From a virus, in the IMG/VR virus record IMGVR_UViG_3300020119_000063, positions 1-36,249 of that record: a stretch of DNA of 36,249 bases; one strand, given 5' to 3'. The translations under genes and the position numbers were made by a program. Positions 18,087 to 23,973 of the stretch are shown one piece after another. Every line of letters starts with the position of its first letter. Within the stretch, counting starts at the first letter, position 1. Below the pieces are notes generated by a model that was not told where the DNA came from, made no database searches, and worked only from the letters and a program-made list of their open reading frames with translations.

Positions 18087-18542
18087 TCACTTCTCGCTTA
18101 TGTCGATGAGTTTGTTTTCGATGAGATGGATTACCAGTTCGGCTAAACAGTTTGCAAAATTGTCATCATAAAAGTGATCATCATGTGGATAATCTGCTAA
18201 ATCTGAAACAGCATAATATTTACCTAACTCTTTTCCTAATTCTGGAAATTCAATGCCGAATGAAATACGTTTGCCCGTGTTAGGGTCATTATTAGGCAAA
18301 ATCTCCAGCAATTCTGCGACTGTGAATGCTGAATAAGATTGAGTTAGTGGATCATGTTGTAAACACTGACCGAAAATCTCATCTGGCTTTAACCACATTG
18401 TAATGCCAGTATTACTTATAAAAACTATTTCCTGACCATCTTGAATTTGTACTTGCCAGTGAAAAATAGATTCTTGCTTCACACCCAACTCTTTCAGCCG
18501 CTTGGCTAACTCAAGCGAGACAACCTGTTGCTCTAATTGCAT
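18087..18542 (-). CDS. Accessory protein, LELAK family, copy 1
   Basis: 151 residues from the ATG at 18542, which follows GGAG at 9 nt; upstream in-frame codons have no ribosome-binding site. SLELAKRLKELGVKQESIFH and SAFTVAELLEILP are repeated with changes in the protein at 25420 (LELAKKIEGLGIKQNGFF, SAFNATELGELLP), so the two are paralogues. The family is common in phages; function unknown. It is probably a small cytoplasmic alpha/beta protein. Confidence 0.72.
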   Translation of the reverse strand: MQLEQQVVSLELAKRLKELGVKQESIFHWQVQIQDGQEIVFISNTGITMWLKPDEIFGQCLQHDPLTQSYSAFTVAELLEILPNNDPNTGKRISFGIEFPELGKELGKYYAVSDLADYPHDDHFYDDNFANCLAELVIHLIENKLIDISEK

Positions 18543-18646
18543 TTGTGATGACTCCATAATCGCATGAGATACCATGATATTTGCATAAGTGCCACTGTTA
18601 TCATCGGCAAACAAACAATTAATTCAAATTCTAATACTGGTGACAT
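18533..18646 (-). CDS. 37-residue membrane peptide
   Basis: MSPVLEFELIVCLPMITVAL then MQISWYLMRLWSHHKCN: one hydrophobic helix and a basic His/Cys tail. GAGG lies 8 nt before the ATG, and the start is 2 nt past the upstream stop. It overlaps the next gene by 10 nt in another frame and explains why that gene begins at 18542. Confidence 0.5.
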   Translation of the reverse strand: MSPVLEFELIVCLPMITVALMQISWYLMRLWSHHKCN

Positions 18647-18648
18647 TG

Positions 18649-19044
18649 TTATTCCTCAGTGATTTCGATGGGAAAGGTGCCGATATAACCATTGTCATCA
18701 CTTGGTATATCTTGATAACCTTTCATAATTAATTGCGCTCGTTCAGCTTCTTCTTTAGTTAACCATGTTCCTTTTACTAAAGGCCAATTTTCAATTGCAT
18801 TGTTTTTGTATAAATTCACCCAATACGTTTTCTTGGTCGGTGCGAGGAAAAGGTCGAAAGTGCTTTCTGATGATTCATGCTTTTTTCCATCCATCGTATA
18901 TGAATTTAAACATTCATCTGCTACAGCTACCACTGGGTATGAATCAATAGCAGTCTTAAAATAATGTATCTCCGTCACTTCTCTGCCGTCACGGGTACAG
19001 ACAGGACTTCCCGATAAGGCTTTGTCGAGGCAAAATGGCTTCAT
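18649..19044 (-). CDS. Conserved phage accessory protein of unknown function
   Basis: 131 residues. KPFCLDKALSGSPVCTRDGR is the conserved opening of a widespread small phage family (KPFxLxxAxxGxPVxTRDGR). The family is often annotated only as hypothetical. A Trp/Leu-rich segment follows (WLTKEEAERA). Its start overlaps the upstream stop by 4 nt. No catalytic motif is visible. Confidence 0.72.
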   Translation of the reverse strand: MKPFCLDKALSGSPVCTRDGREVTEIHYFKTAIDSYPVVAVADECLNSYTMDGKKHESSESTFDLFLAPTKKTYWVNLYKNNAIENWPLVKGTWLTKEEAERAQLIMKGYQDIPSDDNGYIGTFPIEITEE

Positions 19045-19277
19045 TTATTCATCCTTTCTAATTCACTCAATATAGCTTCTGCATGATTAGGGTCGCATTC
19101 CCAATCTTTAATAATCTTTCTTACAAAGTTATGTAGCAGATCAAATCTTTCTGATAACTTTCCGTATTCTCTATTAGCTTTTGAAAGTTCCATTATTAAC
19201 TGAATGCTTGGTTTAAAATTATTACAATTAGGACATGACATTTCTTCTGAGCAATTTAAACATATTTGTATTGCCAT
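19041..19277 (-). CDS. Small protein with N-terminal zinc ribbon
   Basis: 78 residues from the ATG at 19277, preceded by AAGGG; the longer frame upstream has no ribosome-binding site and would overlap the Lar-like gene. CLNCSEEMSCPNC gives two CxxC pairs within 13 residues; the rest is helical and charged. Unknown function. Confidence 0.62.
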   Translation of the reverse strand: MAIQICLNCSEEMSCPNCNNFKPSIQLIMELSKANREYGKLSERFDLLHNFVRKIIKDWECDPNHAEAILSELERMNK

Positions 19278-19281
19278 CCCA

Positions 19282-19482
19282 TCACCCTTGATTCGTGTTG
19301 TTTGTGCGTGTGTTCCATGCTGTAACGCAACTATCCTGATCGCAATATTCAGGTGTATGAACCATACAATCTCTGTTATTGCACCTAGCTGTATATTTTT
19401 CAAATTGAAAAGCTGTTACGTTAAATATGATTGAGGCACTAAAATCACAGAATGGGCATGGCAATAATAGATTATCTGTCAT
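19282..19482 (-). CDS. Lar-like restriction alleviation protein
   Basis: 66 residues. LLLPCPFCDFSASI opens with the CPFC knuckle, ARCNNRDCMVHT supplies the second pair, and the C-terminus has VTAWNTR, all in the order of the Lar restriction-alleviation family (consensus PCPFCG, then C-x-x-C, then AxxAWNxR). Lar of Rac modulates type I EcoKI modification and restriction. Start ATG 19482 uses an AAAGAGAAACAAA leader that is repeated at the next gene upstream. Confidence 0.75.
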   Translation of the reverse strand: MTDNLLLPCPFCDFSASIIFNVTAFQFEKYTARCNNRDCMVHTPEYCDQDSCVTAWNTRTNNTNQG

Positions 19483-19654
19483 TTTGTTTCTCTTTGTCTG
19501 TGCCAATTCCGCCACCGCCTACTGCGCCATTACCATTAAAATACTTACATTTAATGATTCGGCCATCTTGTAACTTCAACTCAATGTATGGAATGCCAGC
19601 GGAAATTTCTTCTTCGCTGACTGGTATATAATTTATGGTTAATTCATCTGTCAT
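19472..19654 (-). CDS. 60-residue protein of unknown function
   Basis: MTDELTINYIPVSEEEISAG followed by IPYIELKLQDGRIIKCKYFN and a Gly-rich part. Short beta strands are likely. The C-terminal end KEKQNDR overlaps the next start by 11 nt, and the identical overlap arrangement occurs at its own start, so the junction sequence is duplicated. Confidence 0.6.
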   Translation of the reverse strand: MTDELTINYIPVSEEEISAGIPYIELKLQDGRIIKCKYFNGNGAVGGGGIGTDKEKQNDR

Positions 19655-19667
19655 TTTGTTTCTCTTT
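19474..19667 (-). repeat. Duplicated 22-nt gene-junction cassette (19474-19495 and 19646-19667)
   Basis: The 22 bases at 19474-19495 recur exactly at 19646-19667. On the coding strand each holds an AAAGAGAAACAAA leader, an ATG and the first codons (MTD), while also encoding KEKQNDR and the stop of the preceding gene. It is a copied translation-coupling unit. Confidence 0.85.
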
Positions 19668-19811
19668 CAGTTCTTGGATTTTATCTACAACCCATTGTTT
19701 ATATGATAAGGAAATAATCTTTCCTGAAGGGATCTTCATTATATTTTGCATATCATCCAGCGCAGCCTGATACCCTTTCGCGTAGCCTTCATCGTGGCCT
19801 AGTTTTCTCAT
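19644..19811 (-). CDS. 55-residue protein of unknown function
   Basis: MRKLGHDEGYAKGYQAALDD is a charged helix with a GYxxGYxxxLDD pattern like that of small phage proteins adjacent to regulators; the C-terminus is KEKQNDR. The start shares one base with the lipoprotein stop (TAATG). The 11-nt overlap with the next gene is the duplicated cassette. Confidence 0.6.
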   Translation of the reverse strand: MRKLGHDEGYAKGYQAALDDMQNIMKIPSGKIISLSYKQWVVDKIQELKEKQNDR

Positions 19812-20035
19812 TATGGTTTCCACTCATGTTTTTCGTCTGGGACAAAAGCCATTCCTGATCCTGAAGATAATCTGGCTAAAACTAACCAACCATGCGGAAC
19901 GGCCATACGGTAAGAATCAATCATATGACGCGTACTAGTAATTGTTTGCCAAGGTGATTTGGCATAATCTTCGGGCTGAACCTCACAAGATGCTAATAAT
20001 AAACAACAGCTAATTAATAATAGTTTTTTAAACAT
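19811..20035 (-). CDS. Small lipoprotein with C-terminal FVPDxxHEW domain
   Basis: 74 residues. MFKKLLLISCCLLLASC is a lipoprotein signal peptide with lipobox LLASC (Cys17). The mature part ends GMAFVPDEKHEW, the same domain as the cytoplasmic protein at 26334 (SMAFVPDPDHEW). AGTGAGG precedes the start. An envelope lipoprotein expressed early by a phage may act in superinfection exclusion; that is inference. The union of an export signal with an otherwise cytosolic phage domain is unusual. Confidence 0.75.
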   Translation of the reverse strand: MFKKLLLISCCLLLASCEVQPEDYAKSPWQTITSTRHMIDSYRMAVPHGWLVLARLSSGSGMAFVPDEKHEWKP

Positions 20036-20052
20036 AACATCCTCACTTAATT

Positions 20053-20165
20053 TGGTGGGCGTACCGAATCGAACGGCATTCCCAACTGCTCACTATTGGC
20101 TGTACGCGCGAAACCAATAGCCCCTTGTTGGTACAATTGCTTGGATATACCAAGCCCTCTCGCCC
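20053..20165 (-). ncRNA. tRNA-like structured RNA candidate with T-arm and CCA end
   Basis: On the minus strand GGGCG at the 5' side pairs with CGCCC at the 3' side, followed by A and CCA. Just before lies a T-arm (TGCCG, loop TTCGATT, CGGTA) with a consensus T-loop. Between are hairpins GCTTGG/CCAAGC, TTGT/ACAA and CTATTGG/CCAATAG. At 113 nt with a 5-bp acceptor and no normal anticodon arm it is not a standard tRNA. A degenerate tRNA or tRNA mimic is possible. Confidence 0.4.
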
Positions 20166-20224
20166 AATAATGCTCAACAGGTTAACCAATAACCCATGTT
20201 AATGGTCATTGGGTTAACCATTAT
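20166..20224. repeat. Large imperfect inverted repeat next to the tRNA-like element
   Basis: AATAATG (20166-20172) pairs with CATTATT (20218-20224), and GTTAACC followed by an AATAAC pairs with GTCATT then GGGTTAAC inside it, with an 8-nt one-sided bulge. No T-tract follows on either strand, so it does not look like a terminator. It may be a processing or replication structure. Confidence 0.5.
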
Positions 20225-20276
20225 TCTTTGGTGAGAAAAGGAAAGTACCTGTGATAACTAACACTGATGCAGTCAT
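20214..20276 (-). CDS. Possible 20-residue hydrophobic peptide
   Basis: MTASVLVITGTFLFSPKNNG has a very strong GAGGAAGGA site 5-6 nt before its ATG. It is the only candidate gene between 20041 and 20366; apart from it and the two structured elements I see nothing coding in that stretch. Its length makes it uncertain. Confidence 0.3.
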   Translation of the reverse strand: MTASVLVITGTFLFSPKNNG

Positions 20277-20366
20277 GTTAATCCTTCCTCTTTGTTAAGC
20301 ATCACTCACCTTACCCCGTTTTTAGATGCGCTACTGGCTAGCCCTCACGCACGCAGAGAGTCGGGG

Positions 20367-20513
20367 TCACACACCTTCTTTTGGCAATCGGCATGAATTG
20401 CACATGCTGGCTACTGCTTTACGTGAGTAGTGCGAGCAGTCCGCCATCTCACTGTAGTAGAGAATTTTGCCATTTTCTCGGTTGCGTTTCACTGTCAACG
20501 CCGCGACTGCCAC
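20367..20513 (-). CDS. 48-residue Cys-containing protein, GTG start
   Basis: A GTG start sharing one base with the previous TAG (TAGTG), preceded by AGAGG. It encodes VAVAALTVKRNRENGKILYY then SEMADCSHYS and CNSCRLPKEGV. CxxC plus Cys/His upstream suggests a metal site. An in-frame ATG at residue 23 is an alternative start. Unknown function. Confidence 0.5.
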   Translation of the reverse strand: MAVAALTVKRNRENGKILYYSEMADCSHYSRKAVASMCNSCRLPKEGV

Positions 20514-20659
20514 TAAACCTCTTTCACACAAATATTAATGCCCCGGACGGTATCGTTAAGCTTGTCCAGCCGCAGGTCTATGCTCATTGTTATGTACATG
20601 CAAAAAATCATAAAGGCTATTGCGCCGCCGTAAAACATCGCCTGCAAGTTATCTAACAT
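20513..20659 (-). CDS. 48-residue single-helix membrane protein
   Basis: Reads MLDNLQAMFYGGAIAFMIFC then MYITMSIDLRLDKLNDTV. A hydrophobic helix (about 9-26) is followed by a charged amphipathic tail. GGAG lies 9 nt before the ATG, just after the cold-shock gene. Position suggests coexpression with it. Confidence 0.6.
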   Translation of the reverse strand: MLDNLQAMFYGGAIAFMIFCMYITMSIDLRLDKLNDTVRGINICVKEV

Positions 20660-20672
20660 TGAATCTTACTCC

Positions 20673-20882
20673 TTAGATAACTTTAACATCACTGGCCTGC
20701 AGCCCTTTCTGTCCTTGTACTACGCTGAATTCTACCCGGTCGCCTTCGTTAAGCGTTCTATAACCATCGGCTAAAATCGCACGGTGATGAACGAAGACAT
20801 CTTTGCCTGTATCGCACAGGATAAAACCAAAACCTTTTTTGTTATCAAACCATTTTACAGTCCCTTCTTCGATCTTGTTCAT
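20673..20882 (-). CDS. Cold-shock domain protein
   Basis: 69 residues, the normal length for a CspA-family protein. [15 protein letters not shown] holds RNP1 (KGFGFI, 16-21) and VFVHH (29-33) is RNP2, so the nucleic-acid-binding face is intact. These proteins bind single-stranded RNA/DNA and melt structure in mRNA. AAAGGGAAA precedes the ATG; there is no long cold-responsive leader, so expression is likely tied to the phage operon. It probably aids translation of phage transcripts or interferes with host Csp. Confidence 0.93.
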   Translation of the reverse strand: MNKIEEGTVKWFDNKKGFGFILCDTGKDVFVHHRAILADGYRTLNEGDRVEFSVVQGQKGLQASDVKVI

Positions 20883-20908
20883 TTCAATTTCCCTTTTTAT
20901 GTAAAATA

Positions 20909-21121
20909 TTAATCTTTAATTGCCATGTGGCGTCTGTGTGCCGCACGGTTAATGTAATTCGGTGCAAATACGGCTCTTGGTTTTGATTGCAATTCCTTAA
21001 TCAATGTATCTGCCGTTCGCATTCTCACCCGATATTCAGGTAAGTGTCGCATCTTTCGGTAATTCTTGCGCAGGATTTTAAGCCCGCGCAGTGGAATTTT
21101 GTTATCTGTTGTCCCTGTCAT
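20909..21121 (-). CDS. 70-residue basic protein of unknown function
   Basis: About one quarter of the residues are Arg or Lys ([20 protein letters not shown], then [16 protein letters not shown]). Predicted mostly helical. GAGAGAG precedes the ATG. The charge suggests binding to nucleic acid or ribosomes; no family is recognised. It lies directly upstream of the cold-shock gene. Confidence 0.65.
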   Translation of the reverse strand: MTGTTDNKIPLRGLKILRKNYRKMRHLPEYRVRMRTADTLIKELQSKPRAVFAPNYINRAAHRRHMAIKD

Positions 21122-21130
21122 TTTCTCTCT

Positions 21131-21610
21131 CTATTTGATTATTTCACTTAAATCGCAAATAATATGGTCGCCTTGAACGTCGAAGACTGCATCAATGGTT
21201 TTATCGGCAATATTTTTATCAGAGTAATCAATTCTAAATTTTAAATAGTGTTTTGATTTTGCAGCTGATGTGTGACTTAGTTTATAGCCATCAGTATGCG
21301 AATCTGTTTTAATTAACTTTATAATATGCTTATCAATACGATGAACCAATATTTGTATTGTATCACTTTTTTTCCAGCCAAGCATTTCACATAAAACTGA
21401 ACCGATTCCAATAGCTAAACTGGATGATAATTCTCTATTAGATAAGCTTCTAAGCTGGATTCGGGCACTAATTGTATCAGCCGAATCAGTATTATAAGGT
21501 GCACGTTTCTTGTTTATTGATTGCCACTCGTCAACTACGATTTTTTTAGCCATCTTTGTTACGGGTGAAAAACCATTATTACTAAACTTTACATTTGTAC
21601 CGTTCATCAT
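21131..21610 (-). CDS. 159-residue protein of unknown function
   Basis: A central segment SLSNRELSSSLAIGIGSVLC then EMLGWKKSDTIQILVHRIDK has the L-GW-x-x-x-D-x-I-x-V shape of small swapped-hairpin-like DNA-binding domains, but the match is loose. The C-terminal 60 residues form alternating strands (YLKFRIDYSD, AVFDVQGDHIICDL). The second Met is an alternative start. No family is assigned. Confidence 0.65.
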   Translation of the reverse strand: MMNGTNVKFSNNGFSPVTKMAKKIVVDEWQSINKKRAPYNTDSADTISARIQLRSLSNRELSSSLAIGIGSVLCEMLGWKKSDTIQILVHRIDKHIIKLIKTDSHTDGYKLSHTSAAKSKHYLKFRIDYSDKNIADKTIDAVFDVQGDHIICDLSEIIK

Positions 21611-21636
21611 CGCATTTCCTCGAATGTTAATAAAAA

Positions 21637-21789
21637 CTATTTTGCTTTCTTTTTACGCCTTTTTGCTTTTAGCTTATCCAATTCTTTCTCTACTTTTGCA
21701 AGGCGCTTACTTAAGTGTTTAACTTCTTTTTGAATTACTTTTAAAAGTGCACCTGTAAATACATTTTCAATTTTCTTTGGCCTTGGCAT
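21637..21789 (-). CDS. 50-residue basic coiled-coil protein
   Basis: MPRPKKIENVFTGALLKVIQ leads into a heptad-like helix (VKHLSKRLAKVEKELDKLKA) and a very basic tail (KRRKKKAK). AGGA precedes the start. A short dimeric DNA- or RNA-binding accessory protein is plausible. Not assigned to a family. Confidence 0.6.
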   Translation of the reverse strand: MPRPKKIENVFTGALLKVIQKEVKHLSKRLAKVEKELDKLKAKRRKKKAK

Positions 21790-21810
21790 TACTGTGTTTC
21801 CTATTTAAGT

Positions 21811-22065
21811 TTATAATTCGGTTATTCTAGTGTATTTTATGCCGTGGCATAAATGTCCGTTTGCTTTGTAACAGGAGCAAATATTGCACCAACCGTAATT
21901 CTCTTTAGGCGCTATAGGCGCTATATAAGGCGCAATAAAAGGGTTAGCTGGAATAGTGCCAATCGTCTGGGTCAAACGCTGGCTATTACAACCATTGCAT
22001 TCCACAACAGCCGGTGAATATATCTTGTGACAGCGTGGGCAGCTCCAGCCATTATTATTAGACAT
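21811..22065 (-). CDS. Double zinc-ribbon small protein
   Basis: 84 residues from the ATG at 22065, preceded by a GGGGG-containing site; the longer frame lies within the AdoMetDC-like gene. SCPRCHKIYSPAVVECNGC is a clear CxxC-x(n)-CxxC ribbon, and CNICSCYKANGHLCHG supplies a second cluster. A Pro/Ile linker (IPANPFIAPYIAPIAP) separates them. It overlaps the upstream gene by 8 nt. Unknown function. Confidence 0.68.
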   Translation of the reverse strand: MSNNNGWSCPRCHKIYSPAVVECNGCNSQRLTQTIGTIPANPFIAPYIAPIAPKENYGWCNICSCYKANGHLCHGIKYTRITEL

Positions 22066-22423
22066 GATCGAACCCCCTGATGATGTAATGAACCCGGTGG
22101 CTATTAGCATTAAAGAAATCAACGGTAAAATCTGTAACGGCTTTAATGTCAAATTCCTTGCAGCTGAATAAGTCTATGAAGGCAGAATTAATATCATTTG
22201 CAAAATGCCCGCAGATGTTTGAAGTCTCAATAAGCTGCAGCATTGTGTAACCTTCTTTATTGCCTTCGCCAAAATGGACAATCTGGCAATCACCGAACCG
22301 CTTCATGTCAATCAGCTTACAAAGCTGGATAACATAATCTTGAATTTTTTCTTTCGATCTAATAATTGCTGGATCGCATTGTTTGAGATCCATTGCTAAG
22401 CTATAGCCCCATGCTCCTGACAT
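22058..22423 (-). CDS. S-adenosylmethionine decarboxylase-like protein (SpeD family)
   Basis: 121 residues, the size of class 1B AdoMet decarboxylases. WGYSLAMDLKQCD opens the fold, and LIETSNICGHF followed by AFIDLFSC keeps the order of the self-cleaving Ser (S68), His (H73) and Cys (C88) of the SpeD active site; the canonical ESH is changed to TSN. Cleavage at S68 would make the pyruvoyl group. The enzyme could supply aminopropyl donor for spermidine, or act on another amino acid as some diverged SpeD homologues do. AGGAG precedes the start. Confidence 0.78.
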   Translation of the reverse strand: MSGAWGYSLAMDLKQCDPAIIRSKEKIQDYVIQLCKLIDMKRFGDCQIVHFGEGNKEGYTMLQLIETSNICGHFANDINSAFIDLFSCKEFDIKAVTDFTVDFFNANSHRVHYIIRGFDHV

Positions 22424-22435
22424 CTATCTAATCTC

Positions 22436-22612
22436 CTATTGAGTTATACACTTCCTTCGGCGGCGTTTTAATTTCTTAATGTCTTTCTCGTCAATTACAT
22501 AATAACTGCCTAATAGTGTAGCTTTAATTAATCCTTGGCTGATTAGCCTCCTAATTTGGGAAGCAGAAAAACCATATTTCTGTGCGACCTGTTTAGGGCT
22601 TAGTAACGCCAT
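22436..22612 (-). CDS. Excisionase/MerR-like HTH protein
   Basis: 58 residues. SPKQVAQKYGFSASQIRRLI is a winged helix-turn-helix of the Xis/MerR type, followed by a short wing (LLGSYYVIDEKDI) and an Arg/Lys tail (KLKRRRRKC). With no integrase in sight it is more likely a transcription regulator or DNA-bending protein than an excisionase. Confidence 0.72.
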   Translation of the reverse strand: MALLSPKQVAQKYGFSASQIRRLISQGLIKATLLGSYYVIDEKDIKKLKRRRRKCITQ

Positions 22613-22707
22613 ATATTACTCCCGTATACACGCATAATAATATACAAACTACGCGCTAGAAACAAAGTGATATTTATGTTTAAATAAAATGTCGATATCT
22701 GTCGCAT
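22600..22707 (-). CDS. 35-residue hydrophobic peptide
   Basis: An almost ideal AAGGAGAT site lies before the ATG (6-nt spacing). It encodes MRQISTFYLNINITLFLARS and a short Tyr/Trp-containing end, overlapping the HTH gene by 11 nt. It may be a leader peptide coupling translation of the HTH gene, or a membrane peptide. Confidence 0.45.
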   Translation of the reverse strand: MRQISTFYLNINITLFLARSLYIIMRVYGSNIWRY

Positions 22708-22738
22708 ACATATCTCCTTGTAAGAGTAATCAAAGACG

Positions 22739-22762
22739 AAGCCATCCCCGGACGGATGGCTT
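22739..22762 (-). terminator. Hairpin terminator after the recombination genes
   Basis: AAGCCATCC pairs with GGATGGCTT around a 6-nt loop (9 bp). On the minus strand it is followed by a moderately T-rich tail. It lies just beyond the stop of the annealing-protein gene and splits the leftward operon in two; read-through or a new promoter must serve the genes beyond. Confidence 0.6.
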
Positions 22763-22768
22763 TTGTCA

Positions 22769-23635
22769 TTAAGATTGATAATGGCCTTCCACTTCGCCAG
22801 TCTCAGCGTTGACCGATTCTTGCAATCTCGGTGCTTTCTTGGCGTTAATTAAATCATTCAATTTGTCTGATGCAGATTCTTCTGAAAGTTTTTCATCCGC
22901 AAACACTTCTTCTGGTTTAATTAAACCTTCCTTCAAAGCTGTGCCAATGCCGATTAATGCTTGGAAATCTTCAGCAGTGAAGTCGTTTAAATGCTGATGA
23001 CCAAAATAGGAAAGCATTTCTTCTTTGTTGACACCCATTTTAACGAGCTTATCGACGACAGCCGTTACCTTCGCGCTTAGCTTCTTAACGTCCCCAATTA
23101 CAAATTTCTTTGCGGCATTGCCAACGATTTTGGGAATGGCCTTTGGGATTACTTGGAAGATAGCGTTTCGCAATGCCTTAGCCTGCGAAGCCTTGGCCAG
23201 AACAATCTGCATGTCGTTATTCGCCCGGTATCCGCCTTTGCCATTTCTCTCGCCGAACCAAATAGAAATCCTATCAGTGGCAATGTGCTTGTTATTGTTC
23301 TGAAGATCCCACGCTACTGCTTCCGTCGTAATGTATTTTTCTGCGACTTCAACAATTCTTGTCTGCGTGTGCATGTGTTTCCAAGCGCAGCGGAGAATCT
23401 CAGCCAAGCGAATTGAATCGCCTTCAATAGCAATTTTGTTACCGTCTTTGTCCTTGCGTGGCAGCGAGTAAAAGCAGCTCTGCGCGGTTTCTTCGTCGAG
23501 TGTTGCCATTGTTATGGCTTTCTCAATGGATTTTAATTCATCACGGGGATAAGCATTCGCTGTAGAAATCTGCGTGTCCAGCTCAGCCTTGACAATATAA
23601 CTATTGTTTTCTTGTACTATTAGTTCATTTGACAT
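22769..23635 (-). CDS. Probable single-strand annealing recombination protein
   Basis: 288 residues. ATLDEETAQSCFYSLPRKDK then GDSIRLAEILRCAW and KASQAKALRNAIFQVIPKAI is a pattern of a widely distributed phage protein found next to RecE/lambda-exo type nucleases and often annotated as recombinase or annealing protein. Its place three genes downstream of the exonuclease supports this. The C-terminal VNKEEMLSYFGHQHLNDFTA segment is helical and acidic. Fold membership is not certain from sequence alone. Confidence 0.65.
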   Translation of the reverse strand: MSNELIVQENNSYIVKAELDTQISTANAYPRDELKSIEKAITMATLDEETAQSCFYSLPRKDKDGNKIAIEGDSIRLAEILRCAWKHMHTQTRIVEVAEKYITTEAVAWDLQNNNKHIATDRISIWFGERNGKGGYRANNDMQIVLAKASQAKALRNAIFQVIPKAIPKIVGNAAKKFVIGDVKKLSAKVTAVVDKLVKMGVNKEEMLSYFGHQHLNDFTAEDFQALIGIGTALKEGLIKPEEVFADEKLSEESASDKLNDLINAKKAPRLQESVNAETGEVEGHYQS

Positions 23636-23801
23636 TTTGAACCTTATCCTTTAATTGATTATTCATTACTTCTTCTGGGAGAGTTTCAATTGATTCGATT
23701 GCACTTTTAATAGCACTTAGAGCGCCTTTCCATCCTAATTCAAAACCAATTTTAATCATGTTTTTATTTACAATTGCATCATAATCATTATCACTAGACA
23801 T
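23625..23801 (-). CDS. 58-residue helical protein between recombination genes
   Basis: MSSDNDYDAIVNKNMIKIGF then ELGWKGALSAIKSAIESIE: an acidic N-terminus and amphipathic helices. It overlaps the annealing-protein start by 11 nt and the preceding gene by 8 nt, so the three are coupled. Unknown, possibly an accessory of recombination. Confidence 0.6.
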   Translation of the reverse strand: MSSDNDYDAIVNKNMIKIGFELGWKGALSAIKSAIESIETLPEEVMNNQLKDKVQNVK

Positions 23802-23970
23802 TTTCGATAATCTCCAAAAATTTAGCTAAGGCGAAGCGCGGCACATTTATATGGGCAGTCTCTTTATTGATAAAGGTTTGTTTGATGCAAATACTTTCGT
23901 TTCCCATATAAGAAAACAACAAATCACCTTCTTCATTGCTAAGACATAATTGATATTCGTCAACTTTCAT
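23794..23970 (-). CDS. 58-residue protein between recombination genes
   Basis: MKVDEYQLCLSNEEGDLLFS then YMGNESICIKQTFINKETAH: short alternating strands and one C-terminal helix. It starts 4 nt past the exonuclease stop and overlaps the next gene. Unknown function; conserved placement would suggest a partner of the exonuclease. Confidence 0.6.
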   Translation of the reverse strand: MKVDEYQLCLSNEEGDLLFSYMGNESICIKQTFINKETAHINVPRFALAKFLEIIENV

Positions 23971-23973
23971 TTT

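Noticed and set aside
20277-20366. CCCCG/CGGGG hairpin between small genes
   Set aside because: The loop is about 40 nt and there is no T-tract, so neither a terminator nor a defined RNA can be supported.
20381-20656. 91-codon plus-strand frame
   Set aside because: It lacks an ATG and ribosome-binding site, has scattered Cys/Ser/Pro composition and lies opposite two well-supported minus-strand genes.
22436-22612. Excisionase indicating a temperate integrative phage
   Set aside because: No integrase, attachment site or CI-type repressor was found; small Xis-like HTH proteins are also plain regulators.
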